Source: a bacterium
Lineage (GTDB): Bacteria > JAMCPX01
Direction of reading: 5' to 3'
NCBI GenBank assembly: GCA_021787665.1
Contig: JAJYLN010000022.1
Span: forward strand, 1-38,704
DNA: 38,704 nucleotides
The position numbers and the translations under genes were made by a program. Of the stretch, positions 1 through 8,412 are shown piece by piece (position 1 is the first letter of the stretch; each line of letters starts with the position of its first letter). The notes under the pieces were generated by a model that saw only the letters and a list, made by a program, of their open reading frames with translations, did not search any database and was not told the DNA's origin.

Positions 1-163
1 TAACGTCGACAGGGATGAACTCGTTGTACAGAACGCGGAGGACGCCGACATGGGCAAGCCCCCGTATTGCTCCGCCGCTCAGACATACCCCTATCTTCAA
101 GGGACTCCGCGGCTTGCGGTTGTATTCTACTATCATTTTCTGCAAAGGCTTTTTCGCTCCCAT
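1..163 (-). CDS. Patatin-like phospholipase, N-terminal part (gene runs off the window)
   Basis: The first 54 codons are visible and read toward position 1. They begin MGAKKPLQ and contain LSGGAIRGLAHVGVL. This is the glycine-rich oxyanion-hole segment (GGxxRG) of bacterial patatin-like lipases of the RssA/YlbK type; the catalytic GxSxG serine and DG(A/G) aspartate would lie outside the window. Family members are Ser/Asp-dyad lipid acyl hydrolases. The start is set by a strong Shine-Dalgarno sequence (GGGAGG, complement of about 171-176) eight bases upstream. It is divergent from the HD-GYP gene. No signal peptide is visible, so a cytosolic or peripheral membrane location is likely. The substrate cannot be inferred. 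Confidence 0.8.
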   Translation of the reverse strand, partial: MGAKKPLQKMIVEYNRKPRSPLKIGVCLSGGAIRGLAHVGVLRVLYNEFIPVDV

Positions 164-297
164 GAATAACCTCCCTTAGCACTATAGGTGCCGTAACATC
201 ACATGGCAATAGATTTTTTATTTTGTATTCAAGTATATAGAACGGGGTCCCGGGACAGGCGCTTGAAAAAAATTGCAAAAACGGTACGCTTTACCTT
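164..297. promoter_or_regulatory. Divergent intergenic region between lipase and HD-GYP genes
   Basis: This AT-rich spacer must hold promoters for both flanking genes. On the plus strand TTGAAA (about 263-268) is followed after 16 bases by TACGCT, a weak sigma70-like pair just upstream of the HD-GYP ATG, which has no Shine-Dalgarno sequence of its own. No clear operator is visible. Confidence 0.3.
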
Positions 298-1551
298 ATG
301 GCCGGGAAATCAAGCAATAAGAACCTTGACCAACTGCTCACGACACTTTCACTGATAATCGATTATCAGGGCGGCGAACAGCTCTACCATGCGTGGCGTG
401 TGGCAATCGTTGCGAAGTGTATCTGCGACGAGATCAGTCCCGCGGAGTCCCCTTGGCTTTTTTATGCAGGTCTGCTCCATGATATAGGCATAACAGGGAT
501 GAACGACCATCCCGCGCGCCACCCGGAACTCACGATGTCGCACCTGTCTCACAGGCTCAAGTATCATCCCGTCATAGGCGCCGGTATCGTTGGCGAGATA
601 CCCGGTCTCAACCGTGTGGCTCCCTGGATAAGGGACCATCACGAATGGATCGATGGGAACGGCTTTCCCGCGCACAAGAGGGAGCAGGACATTCATGTAA
701 ACAGTCAGATACTCAGGATGGCGGACGATTACGACCTGAGATTCAGGGCCAGGGCCGGGCTGACCCGGTCCGACCTGTACGAGTTTTTCAGATCGCGCGT
801 TGGCACGGAGTTCAGCCCGGCTATGTGGGACGCGCTGCGACGGCTGAATAGCGGTGACATGGGACTTTTTTTCTTCGAGGTAAACGATGAAAGCAGGCTG
901 CCTTATAAGCTCAGGGAGATCCTGCATGACCTCCCGGCTATCGACCGTACGATGTCCGGGGAGGCGTTCATAGATGTGATCCTCAGGGTATTCGGCATCG
1001 TCATCGATGCCAGGCACCGCTATACGGCAGGGCATTCCGAGCGGGTGAGGCAGTATGCTGCAATCCTGTCTAAGCGGCTCGGGATAAAGGGGCATGAGCT
1101 CAAAGACATAGCAAGAGCTGCGTATCTTCATGACCTCGGCAAGATTGCCACACCTCTCTCCATCCTCGACAAGGCCGGGCCCCTCAACGAGTCGGAATGG
1201 AGGATGATGAAAAAGCATACGATCTATACGATGGAACTGATAGACGCGGTGGAGGCGCTGTGGCCGTTGGGCCCTCTGGCCGGCTATTCACAGGAGCGCT
1301 ACGACGGCAAGGGGTATCCGGACGGGCTCCGGGGCAGCAAGATACCTTTGGGCGCAAGGATAATAGCGGTGGCCGATGCCATGGACGCGATCAAGACGAA
1401 GCGATCGTACAAAGAAGCGCTGAGCTGGAAGGTCGTCATCGGAGAGCTGCAGAAGAGCGCCGGGAACCGGTACGATCCCGAGATTATTGATCATGCGATC
1501 GCCTATATTACTCAGGAAAAAATGTTTTTTGATCACAAATCAATCAGTTGA
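298..1551 (+). CDS. Tandem HD-GYP domain protein (putative c-di-GMP phosphodiesterase)
   Basis: The 417-residue soluble protein carries two HD-superfamily metal-dependent phosphohydrolase domains and no sensor or receiver domain. The C-terminal half (about 225-405) is recognisable HD-GYP: HSERV at 246, HDLGK at 278-282, KKH at 307, DGKGYP at 336-341 and the VADAMDA motif near 360. The two metal-binding histidines before ERYDG are replaced by Ser331-Gln332. The N-terminal half (about 25-150) has HDIG at 61, a conserved His at 90, and HHEWIDGNGFP from 114, so it keeps the HH pair but has GFP in place of GYP. HD-GYP proteins hydrolyse cyclic di-GMP; which half is active here is uncertain. No ribosome binding site is visible before the ATG, so the start is provisional. 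Confidence 0.85.
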   Translation: MAGKSSNKNLDQLLTTLSLIIDYQGGEQLYHAWRVAIVAKCICDEISPAESPWLFYAGLLHDIGITGMNDHPARHPELTMSHLSHRLKYHPVIGAGIVGEIPGLNRVAPWIRDHHEWIDGNGFPAHKREQDIHVNSQILRMADDYDLRFRARAGLTRSDLYEFFRSRVGTEFSPAMWDALRRLNSGDMGLFFFEVNDESRLPYKLREILHDLPAIDRTMSGEAFIDVILRVFGIVIDARHRYTAGHSERVRQYAAILSKRLGIKGHELKDIARAAYLHDLGKIATPLSILDKAGPLNESEWRMMKKHTIYTMELIDAVEALWPLGPLAGYSQERYDGKGYPDGLRGSKIPLGARIIAVADAMDAIKTKRSYKEALSWKVVIGELQKSAGNRYDPEIIDHAIAYITQEKMFFDHKSIS

Positions 1552-1612
1552 CAATCTGTGGCAGGGAGTTTACACAAAGCCATGTACTCGAGGCTGAGCC
1601 ATTGATACGAAC

Positions 1613-3034
1613 ATGCGTGAAGGAATAAAGCCCCGCAACGTCGTTGCGCTCTATCCTTATATAAAAGAAGTGCCCATTTACGAATTCTTTCCACCCATCG
1701 GTCTCGAATACGTAGCTGCAGCCGTCAGCGATATGGTCCAGAGCATCCGTATCGTTGATTCCAGATATGTGAAAGACCCGATCGGCCATTTTACCCCTTC
1801 CATCGATACTGCTCTCGTGAGCGTGAACTGGAACTACACCTATGACGAGGTATGCGAGATGATACGCCGGATTCCGTCCCACGTCAGGGTCATCGTGGGA
1901 GGGAGGCAGGCAACGGATTGCGTGGAGGACCTGTTCCAGCGGTGTCCGAATATATCCATCATCGTGAGAGGGGAGGGCGAGGCGACGGCCAGGGACCTGT
2001 TCGGCGGCCGGCCCCTGCACGAGGTGGAGGGAATCTCGTACGTGGATGACGGAAAGGTCGTCCACAACGGCCCCCGGCCCCTGCCCCGGCTCAATACGCT
2101 GAAGAGCCCGGACAGAAAACTCAGGACTACGGCGTACCGCGCTACCATACGGGGCATCGATCTCGGTCTGGGCTTCGACGCCATCATGAGCTCACGCGGA
2201 TGTCCGTACAACTGTAAGTTCTGTACCTTCAAGCTCAATCCTCTTGGCCAGTTGCGGAAGTGGGAGGCGAGGACGCCGGAGTCGACGGTCCAGGAAATCG
2301 AGGCCATCGATGCGGACTTCGTCGCGTTTGTCGACGATAATTTTACCGCGGACATGAACAGGGTCGAGAGGATCTGCGACCTCATCATATCGAAGGGCAT
2401 AAAGAAGATGTTCCTGTGTAATGTCAGGATCGATATCGCGCGCAGGCCCTTATTGGTGGAAAAGATGAAGAAGGCCGGGTTCAAGATTCTCATGGTCGGG
2501 CTGGAGTCGGCGCAGGACAAATCGCTGACGGCACTGCAGAAAGGCTTCAAAACAGACAGGGTACGGGAGGCGTTCAAGGTCCTGTCGAAGTCCGGCATGC
2601 TGATCAACGGGTACTTCATCATCGGGATTATCGGCGAGGCAGAAGAGGAGATGCTGATGATCTCGAAGTATGCCAGAGAGATAGGAATAGACTTCATATC
2701 GCTGAGCAGGCTCAGGTGGGAGAAGTTCTCGCCGCTGGAGGACATCGTTCGGACAACGCCCGGCTATTACATAGGCAAGGACAACGGTATATATTCCGAA
2801 AGGTACGGAAGGAAGGAGCTCACGGCGATCCTGAAGAGGATCGACCACGATTTTTATTCCCCGGGGCAGATAGGGCAGATCACGAGGAAGGCATTCAGGC
2901 TCGGTATCCTTACACCCGGCCGCCTATTCAGGCTCATCTCCTATGTGCCGTACATCCTCGTGAAGACCGGCGCGAGCAAGCGGCGACTCAAGAGGACGAT
3001 GAGGACGCTTGCAAGAGAGAGGGCTTCGAAATAA
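1613..3034 (+). CDS. B12-binding domain radical SAM protein
   Basis: This 473-residue protein has an N-terminal cobalamin-binding fold (about 5-140), marked by PPIGLEYVAAAV, VGGRQAT and RGEGE segments. A radical SAM core follows, with SRGCPYNCKFCTF near residue 200; the CxxxCxxC cysteines bind the [4Fe-4S] cluster that cleaves S-adenosylmethionine. Members of this class often methylate unactivated carbons or act in lipid, cofactor or natural-product synthesis. The substrate is not evident. The C-terminus is basic and ends in an Arg/Lys-rich tail. It lies 61 bases after the HD-GYP gene and 42 before a lipoprotein gene. The ribosome binding site is weak, so the exact start is less certain. Confidence 0.85.
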   Translation: MREGIKPRNVVALYPYIKEVPIYEFFPPIGLEYVAAAVSDMVQSIRIVDSRYVKDPIGHFTPSIDTALVSVNWNYTYDEVCEMIRRIPSHVRVIVGGRQATDCVEDLFQRCPNISIIVRGEGEATARDLFGGRPLHEVEGISYVDDGKVVHNGPRPLPRLNTLKSPDRKLRTTAYRATIRGIDLGLGFDAIMSSRGCPYNCKFCTFKLNPLGQLRKWEARTPESTVQEIEAIDADFVAFVDDNFTADMNRVERICDLIISKGIKKMFLCNVRIDIARRPLLVEKMKKAGFKILMVGLESAQDKSLTALQKGFKTDRVREAFKVLSKSGMLINGYFIIGIIGEAEEEMLMISKYAREIGIDFISLSRLRWEKFSPLEDIVRTTPGYYIGKDNGIYSERYGRKELTAILKRIDHDFYSPGQIGQITRKAFRLGILTPGRLFRLISYVPYILVKTGASKRRLKRTMRTLARERASK

Positions 3035-3076
3035 AAGTCCGTCGAAGTACCGTAACATTACGTAAAAGGAGAATAC

Positions 3077-3424
3077 ATGAAGACGTTCAATCTTGGTCGT
3101 AACAATGGGTTACTCTGGGCTATGGTGTCATTGCTATTCGCTTCTGTGGCCTTCGTTTCCTGCGGCCCGCCTTCTTATTTTCTGAAGCCGAACGCCACGG
3201 CGCAGGACTTCCTCAAGGACGAGTACGCATGCTCGAAGGACGTGTCGCAGTATATGTACAACATCCAGCTCGATGAAGGGAGCAGCGATTATGACAGCGT
3301 CTTTCAGGAACAGTGGTGCGAGTGTATGGGCATACGGCAATGGATGTATAAGCAGTTCAAGACACCCTGTAAAGGGTGCTTTAAGTCCGACAGGTCTGAT
3401 TCCGATTGCAAAGGCAGACTGTGA
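3077..3424 (+). CDS. Small cysteine-rich lipoprotein
   Basis: The gene has a good ribosome binding site (AAAAGGAG) before ATG. The 115-residue product has a basic N-terminus, a hydrophobic stretch (about 12-28) and a lipobox-like AFVSC-GPP, giving a predicted lipidated Cys29 and a mature protein of about 87 residues. Six further cysteines occur in the mature part, including CEC and CKGC pairs, which suggests disulfides. I recognise no family. Its stop codon overlaps the GTG start of the next gene, so the lipoprotein and the OmpA-like protein are probably translationally coupled and may work together in the envelope. Confidence 0.7.
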   Translation: MKTFNLGRNNGLLWAMVSLLFASVAFVSCGPPSYFLKPNATAQDFLKDEYACSKDVSQYMYNIQLDEGSSDYDSVFQEQWCECMGIRQWMYKQFKTPCKGCFKSDRSDSDCKGRL

Positions 3425-4803
3425 GACGGACGGCGTATATACTTATTCTTTCCGTCCTGCTTCTGCCGTCATGGGCGAACGCTCATGACGTTTTCAGGAG
3501 CGGCATATCGGTGAGCTCCGGATGGACCGGGCTGCCGTCATTCGCAAAAAGCGCCTTCGGTAAGCTCTCTGACACGACGTTGAATCTTCAGGGCTCTTCC
3601 TTTGGTGTGAGCTATGTATCGTACGGAGACAAAGGCCCCGACGGTGTGCTCTCCGGCAGGTACACGCTCACCTACGACCATTTCCATTCCCTCCCCGGCA
3701 CGAAGGAGTTCACCGCGCAGAATGCGGACGTCATGCTGCTCGACGCTGCCGAGATCGTGACGATGTTCCCTTCAAGGCTCGTGAACCTTTATACAGGCAT
3801 AGGGCTGGGCCTGGGCATTATCCATATATACCACTGGGGCCCGCCGGGGCCGGGTGCCGATCCCGGTACCGTGGACAGCCTTAAAAAGACAGCAAAGACC
3901 ATCCTCCCCCTCCTCTCAATATATATACCCATCGGAATCAGTGTGAGGATCCGGGACTTCATCATAAGCGCTGAGGCCGGCATACGGGACTTCCCGTATC
4001 TTGTAGGCATGGTCACGTATACCTTCGGGAGGGAAAGGAATATGAGGGCCATGCGCTGTCCCCTCCGGACTTCCCCCCTGCCGGAAACCGGGAAGGTTGC
4101 CGGACGAGTCATCGACAAGGCGAGCGGCAGGCCGATCGGCCGGGCGGTGGTCGAGATGAAGGCCGCCGGACTTACCGACCTTTCGACTGCACCCTTGAGC
4201 GGCGCGTTTACCACGCCCGAACTCAAGCCGGGCAAGGTCGAGCTCTACGCCCTGAAGGATGGTTACGTGGCGGGCGCTGTTACGGTTACCGTGAATGCCG
4301 GTCAAACCATTTCAACGACGATCCCCCTTAAAAGGCAGCTTGCCGGAACAACGGTAAGTGCCCGCACGAAGACCCGCACTCTCTTGGCACCTCCTCCGGT
4401 TAAGGCCGTCCCGGTGGTAAACATAGAGAGGCCAAAGGTCTTTTTAGAGAAGGGGAAAAAGAAGATCGTCATAACGGAATCAATCTTTTTCAGGATGGGC
4501 AGGGCCACGATACTGTCACGCTCGTTCGGACTTCTGGACGAGGTTGCGCATGTCCTCCAGCAGGAACCGGGCATAAAGATAAGAATAGAAGGCTATACCG
4601 ACAATGTCGGGAGTGACAGGGTCAACCTGAGACTTTCGCAGGCAAGGGCCGTATCGGTCATGAGGTACCTGATAGGCAAAGGTATTGCCCCGGGCAGGCT
4701 GACCGCGAAGGGCTTCGGGAAGGCCAATCCCATAGCGAGCAACAGGACCGCGGCGGGCAGGGCGAAGAACAGGCGTGTCGAATTTACGATAAGGAGGCGG
4801 TGA
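3421..4803 (+). CDS. OmpA-family outer-membrane protein with carboxypeptidase-regulatory-like domain
   Basis: Read from GTG 3421 (GTGA overlap with the upstream stop), the protein is 460 residues. A TTG five codons earlier is the alternative start. A signal peptide (about 1-22, ending WANA) is followed by a probable beta-barrel-like region to about 205, then a carboxypeptidase-regulatory-like fold (about 220-305, GRVIDKASGRPI motif). The C-terminal OmpA/MotB peptidoglycan-binding domain (about 345-460) is recognised by the IEGYTDNVGSD, NLRLSQARA and NRRVEFTI segments. OmpA domains anchor the outer membrane to diaminopimelate in peptidoglycan. It is coupled to the Cys-rich lipoprotein. The role is structural or adhesive; nothing enzymatic is visible. 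Confidence 0.8.
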   Translation: MRRTAYILILSVLLLPSWANAHDVFRSGISVSSGWTGLPSFAKSAFGKLSDTTLNLQGSSFGVSYVSYGDKGPDGVLSGRYTLTYDHFHSLPGTKEFTAQNADVMLLDAAEIVTMFPSRLVNLYTGIGLGLGIIHIYHWGPPGPGADPGTVDSLKKTAKTILPLLSIYIPIGISVRIRDFIISAEAGIRDFPYLVGMVTYTFGRERNMRAMRCPLRTSPLPETGKVAGRVIDKASGRPIGRAVVEMKAAGLTDLSTAPLSGAFTTPELKPGKVELYALKDGYVAGAVTVTVNAGQTISTTIPLKRQLAGTTVSARTKTRTLLAPPPVKAVPVVNIERPKVFLEKGKKKIVITESIFFRMGRATILSRSFGLLDEVAHVLQQEPGIKIRIEGYTDNVGSDRVNLRLSQARAVSVMRYLIGKGIAPGRLTAKGFGKANPIASNRTAAGRAKNRRVEFTIRRR

Positions 4804-5003
4804 CGGATGTACTCTGCGTGCATTACCCCGCACCGAGATGACGGACAAGGATCGGGCATACTCAATTAACAATGGCTGTCTTAAATCTACCTGTTCTGAT
4901 CTGTTCAGGTGGTTAGTAACTGAAATGTCGGCGTGGCTTTAACATGATTCGGCAATAAACATGTTGATAATTTCTTCATACGTGCATACTACGGTACAAT
5001 TCT
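4804..5003 (+). promoter_or_regulatory. Intergenic region with candidate MFS promoter
   Basis: The 200-base gap contains an inverted repeat AACATG...CATGTT (about 4940-4965) and a possible sigma70 promoter, TTGATA (4964-4969), 17 bases, TACTAC (4987-4992). That would place transcription only a few bases before the MFS start at 5004. ACCTG...CAGGT arms near 4898-4920 could form a weak hairpin after the OmpA gene, without a T-run. Confidence 0.3.
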
Positions 5004-6239
5004 ATGTTTCGGCAGGAAATCAAAGAACTTCATCCGGCAACGGCAAAACTGCTTGCCGCACGTATGATTCGCAGCATCGGACAAGGTATTCTGATCGTGG
5101 ATTTCACGCTGTACCTCCATGTCATGCACTGGAAGGGCAGCTCGATCGGGCTTGTCCTGGGTGTGTCGGGGCTGTTCGGTGCACTGCTCAGCCTCATGAT
5201 AGGTATCGGCAGTGATCGCCTGAAAAGAAAACCGTTTCTCCTGGTCTATCAAGTCATCCTCATACTCAGTGCTCTGATCGCTATGCTCACAGCACAACCA
5301 TGGTTGATCGGTATCAGTGCGGTCCTGGGCGGTTTTGGCCGCGGGGCCAACGGTGCTGCCGGCCCGTTCTCGCCCGCTGAACAGGCCTGGCTTGCAGAAA
5401 ACATCCGTTCGTCAAAACGCGGGTTGGTTTACAGTATGAATACCGCACTGGGCTTTTTCGGAACTGCGGTTGGTGCACTTCTTGCAGTCCTGCCGACGCT
5501 GTGGACGACGTGGTTCAGCGGGGCACTGGCCTATCGCCCGTTATTTGCCATGGTCGGTATTCTCGCTCTGGCAGATCTAGTCCTCATAGGGACAACCGAG
5601 GAAAATTATAAAGGCAGTAAACAGAACACAACTGCAGAAACCCACAAGGAACAGCGTACCAGGACGAAAAAAGAAAACTATTCTCTTTTGAAATTGGTGT
5701 TCGTCAACGTGTTCAACGGAGCTGCCATCGGCATGACCGGCCCGCTCATTGCTTACTGGTTTGCCCTTAAGTTCCATGTGGGACCTGACTTTATAGCCCC
5801 GGTCATGGCAACGACGTTTGTTGTCACCGGTATTGCCTCCCTGATCACCGGGAAAATGACACAGCATGTTGGCCTCGTCCAGTCCGTCGTTTTCCAGAGG
5901 ACCTTCGGCCTTATCATGCTCGTATTGCTGCCAATCATTCCGTTTTACTGGCTTGCCTCACTTGTGTATATGCTCCGGTCAGCATTCAACCGGAGTACTG
6001 CAGGCGCACGCCAGGCTTTTGCTATAGGGCTGGTAAGAAATGAGCGCCGGGGGCTGGCTACCAGCCTCAACACCGTCTCCATGCAGATACCGTGGGCCAT
6101 AGGGCCTACCATTACGGGATATTTTTTCGCGGCGGGACAGCTTGTCCTGCCATTTTATATTGCTGCATTACTTCAGGGAGCTTATATACTCATGTACAGG
6201 AAATTCTTCGGCGGATATAAACCCCTTGAGGATGAATGA
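5004..6239 (+). CDS. Major facilitator superfamily transporter
   Basis: This 411-residue protein is hydrophobic throughout, with about 12 membrane segments. Between the second and third helices it has a GSDRLKRKP loop, the MFS motif A (usually GxxxDrxGrr). A long hydrophilic loop (about 195-225, Lys/Thr/Glu-rich) separates the two six-helix halves. The length is usual for 12-TM MFS efflux or uptake carriers. The substrate cannot be named. It appears monocistronic, with a 200-base gap before and a 227-base gap after it. No convincing Shine-Dalgarno sequence precedes the ATG, so a nearby alternative start is possible. Confidence 0.85.
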   Translation: MFRQEIKELHPATAKLLAARMIRSIGQGILIVDFTLYLHVMHWKGSSIGLVLGVSGLFGALLSLMIGIGSDRLKRKPFLLVYQVILILSALIAMLTAQPWLIGISAVLGGFGRGANGAAGPFSPAEQAWLAENIRSSKRGLVYSMNTALGFFGTAVGALLAVLPTLWTTWFSGALAYRPLFAMVGILALADLVLIGTTEENYKGSKQNTTAETHKEQRTRTKKENYSLLKLVFVNVFNGAAIGMTGPLIAYWFALKFHVGPDFIAPVMATTFVVTGIASLITGKMTQHVGLVQSVVFQRTFGLIMLVLLPIIPFYWLASLVYMLRSAFNRSTAGARQAFAIGLVRNERRGLATSLNTVSMQIPWAIGPTITGYFFAAGQLVLPFYIAALLQGAYILMYRKFFGGYKPLEDE

Positions 6240-6401
6240 CTGCCCGTTCGTAGCGATCCCGGTACCCCTGATCATGGGATCTCTCTTCGTTTCACAGGGT
6301 TTCCAAAAACTGTACGTTTGTTTTGTACCCGTAGTAAGGGTTATTCTTCACGATTGCCTGAGAGTAGTTCAATTTTGGTCCGATGTTTGCTATATGATTC
6401 G

Positions 6402-6430
6402 TTGTTATCGTGCTTATTATCCTGTATATT
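6402..6430 (+). promoter_or_regulatory. Candidate sigma70 promoter for the hydrolase gene
   Basis: TTGTTA at 6402-6407 and TATATT at 6425-6430 are separated by 17 bases and lie about 37 bases before the hydrolase ATG. The rest of the 6240-6466 gap holds only a GATCCC...GGGATC inverted repeat (about 6256-6282) and no gene. Confidence 0.4.
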
Positions 6431-6466
6431 CTGTTCTTCGGATAAGATCATTACCAAGGAGGGTAT

Positions 6467-7255
6467 ATGGCTGGTAAGGACATACGGTACAAGACCTACG
6501 ACAACAGTGAGATCAGGGCGTATCTTGCTGTTCCCGAGGGAGAAGCGCCGGATTCGGGCATCATCGTCATACAGGAGATCTTCGGTCTTACAGACTTTAT
6601 CAGAAGCGTGTCTGAAAGGCTTGCGAAACAGGGCTATGTCGCGCTAGCACCGCACCTTTATTCAAGGGAAGAGCTGTTTACCCAGAAGAACATCCTCAGT
6701 GCCATGACACCGATGTTCTCGATACCGCCGGAGAAAAGAAGGGATCCGAATGTGTTGACAGAGATCATGTCAAGAGCAAATGAGACGCAGAAAAAGATAC
6801 TTACCGACCTTATGATCAACAGGCAAAAGGTTGAGGAAACCATGATAAAGGATCTGGAACATACCTACGATTATGTTAAGGCAACGTATAAGCTCCGGAG
6901 GATGGGTGTCATCGGTTTTTGCATGGGGGGAGGCCTGACGTTCCAGATATCTACCAGAAAGCCATTTGATGCATCTGCAGTGTATTACGGTGCCAACCCC
7001 AAGCCTATAGAAGCGGTAGCGAACATAAAAGGTGCTGTGCTCGGCATATACGCAGGTGAGGACAGCAATATAAATCAGGGGCTGCCGGACCTGATGAAAG
7101 CCATTGCAGAGTATAAAACGGATTTTGAGATGAAGCTCTATCCGGGTACGCGTCACGCTTTTTTCAACGATACGGGCCCTGCTTACGATGAGCGCGCTTC
7201 AAAAGACGCATGGGAAAGGACGCTTAGGCTCTTTAAAGAGCACCTTGGTGTCTGA
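6467..7255 (+). CDS. Dienelactone hydrolase family protein
   Basis: A strong AAGGAGG precedes the ATG. The 262-residue alpha/beta-hydrolase has the complete dienelactone hydrolase triad: Cys152 in GFCMGGG (Cys nucleophile instead of Ser), Asp199 in GEDSN and His230 in TRHAF. It also keeps the conserved Glu37 (QEIFGL). Classical members open 4-carboxymethylenebut-2-en-4-olide in aromatic degradation; many homologues act on other esters or lactones, and no aromatic pathway lies nearby. An insertion-like helical stretch (about 66-125) makes it slightly longer than the usual 230-240 residues. Its stop overlaps a following small ORF (TGATG). Confidence 0.9.
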   Translation: MAGKDIRYKTYDNSEIRAYLAVPEGEAPDSGIIVIQEIFGLTDFIRSVSERLAKQGYVALAPHLYSREELFTQKNILSAMTPMFSIPPEKRRDPNVLTEIMSRANETQKKILTDLMINRQKVEETMIKDLEHTYDYVKATYKLRRMGVIGFCMGGGLTFQISTRKPFDASAVYYGANPKPIEAVANIKGAVLGIYAGEDSNINQGLPDLMKAIAEYKTDFEMKLYPGTRHAFFNDTGPAYDERASKDAWERTLRLFKEHLGV

Positions 7256-7401
7256 TGGAAAAAGAAGAAGACAAAGGTATACTAGACGCATGTTTCCTGA
7301 TCTGGATGCGACTCATGGAAGAGAACGGAAAAGGGAAGCAACCAAGCCCGTCGGAGACGCTGAACGAACCACGGCCCGAACATCCTGAAGGAGCAGTATA
7401 A
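7255..7401 (+). CDS. Small hypothetical protein coupled to the hydrolase gene
   Basis: A 48-codon ORF starts at ATG 7255, overlapping the hydrolase stop (TGATG), and ends at TAA 7399-7401. It begins MEKEEDKGILDACFLIWMRLM and has a Pro/Glu-rich C-terminus. I recognise no family. The overlap suggests reinitiation, but the ORF is short and could be fortuitous. Confidence 0.35.
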   Translation: MEKEEDKGILDACFLIWMRLMEENGKGKQPSPSETLNEPRPEHPEGAV

Positions 7402-7596
7402 AGAGTGCAGAGGCGATTCAACCTATCGGCACGGGTTAGCCGCGATACGCCATCTGGTGTTAAGGCCGTAATAAATAAAAAGCCTTACCAGTATTGCTTT
7501 ATTGTCGAAGTTTTATTAACATAGACGTGATGTTGAAAAAGGAGGATGACTTGATGCACCACCAACAGAGGTATCTGTAATCTAAGCGAAGGATTT
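7402..7596. other. Intergenic region before the PIN gene, with an 8-codon ORF behind a perfect Shine-Dalgarno sequence
   Basis: This 195-base AT-richer stretch has no sizeable ORF. Near 7541 an AAGGAGG precedes ATG 7553, which opens only MHHQQRYL before TAA. It may be a decayed antitoxin start or a leader peptide; nothing else is visible. Confidence 0.3.
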
Positions 7597-8061
7597 ATGA
7601 AACAAAAAGTCTATAGTGATACATCGGTAATAGGTGGCTGTTTTGATGATGAATTTTCCCAATGGTCGAGACTACTTATTGATGAATTCCGTTCGGGGAT
7701 AAAGATTGCTGTAGTGTCTGACCTTACGCTTGAAGAGCTGGAGATAGCCCCGGAAAAGATAAAGGCAATAGTATCAGATTTACCGGTCTCATCAATCGAA
7801 TATGCTTTTCTTAGTTGAGAGGCCGTAACATTGGCGGATATGTATATAAAACAAGGTGTCGTTAACAAGAAACATAGTATCGATGCTCAGCATATTGCAC
7901 TTGCTACAAGAGAACGCGTGGATGTATTGGTCAGTTGGAATTTTAAACATATCGTAAATCTCGGTCTTATTAGAAAGTTCAATGCGGTCAACCTTATGCA
8001 AGGCTATCAGCTTTTGGAAATAAGGAGCCCGCTGGAGGTGTTGTATGGAAAAGAAGATTGA
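7597..8061 (+). pseudogene. PIN-domain protein interrupted by an in-frame TGA
   Basis: One frame reads from ATG 7597 (ribosome binding site GAAGGA) to TAA/TGA near 8061 except for TGA at 7816-7818. The first part has the PIN opening YSDTSVIGG (Asp8) and the acidic EELE. The second part, EAVTLADMYIK onward, has SIDAQHIALATRE and the VLVSWNFKHIVN strand typical of VapC-like ribonucleases. The two parts join without frame change, so the gene is a nonsense-mutated PIN toxin of about 154 residues. PIN domains are Mg2+-dependent RNases, often acting on tRNA. Neither half alone holds all acidic ligands, so activity is unlikely unless TGA is read through. A small partner gene follows. Confidence 0.8.
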
Positions 8062-8197
8062 TGCCGTAAAGTTAATGCGAGATATAAGGACGAAGCTTGT
8101 AGGGAGATATTTAAAATCTCACGAAAAAGAACTGAAAGAATTAAATAAGAAATTCGGCCATTTAAAAGAAGAACGATTGAACTTACAATCGAAATAA
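8045..8197 (+). CDS. Small charged protein, probable partner of the PIN gene
   Basis: The 50-residue ORF starts at ATG 8045, overlaps the last 17 bases of the PIN gene in another frame, and ends at TAA 8195-8197. It begins MEKKIDAVKLMRDIRTKL and is almost entirely Lys/Glu/Leu, compatible with one or two helices or a short coiled coil. Small proteins with a similar DAVKLMRDIR-type start often sit next to PIN-domain genes; I infer it is the antitoxin-like partner. No DNA-binding fold is evident. Confidence 0.55.
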   Translation: MEKKIDAVKLMRDIRTKLVGRYLKSHEKELKELNKKFGHLKEERLNLQSK

Positions 8198-8412
8198 CCT
8201 TGACACTACCCTTTTGAAGGGTGGGTCGTATTAAAAAATCCTGAGAGGAGGTTTGTCATTGCGCCCCGCCGACGGCGGGACAGATTCCGATGGAAATACG
8301 GATGCCTTCAAATTACCGCAAGGGCGGTTCCCAAACCGCCCGTCCAGTAGAGCACCGTGCCGAACGTCTCTGTGCCTCTACCTATAAGGTTGTCAGAGGT
8401 GGGGTGAGATAA
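8198..8412. repeat. Cluster of short palindromes upstream of the cas3 remnants
   Basis: Three clear hairpins occur in about 140 bases: ACCCTT-TTG-AAGGGT (8208-8222), CCCGCC-GAC-GGCGGG (8265-8279) and GGGCGGTT-CCCA-AACCGCCC (8322-8341). A looser GTAGAG...CTCTAC pair follows (about 8345-8382). There is no ORF of note. The arrangement resembles the hairpin cluster at 18835-18971, and the GGGCGGTT/AACCGCCC arm is a typical dispersed intergenic palindrome. Confidence 0.6.

Noticed and set aside
7816-7818. TGA in the PIN gene read as selenocysteine
   Set aside because: No selenocysteine is known in this family, and I saw no convincing bacterial SECIS hairpin directly after it.
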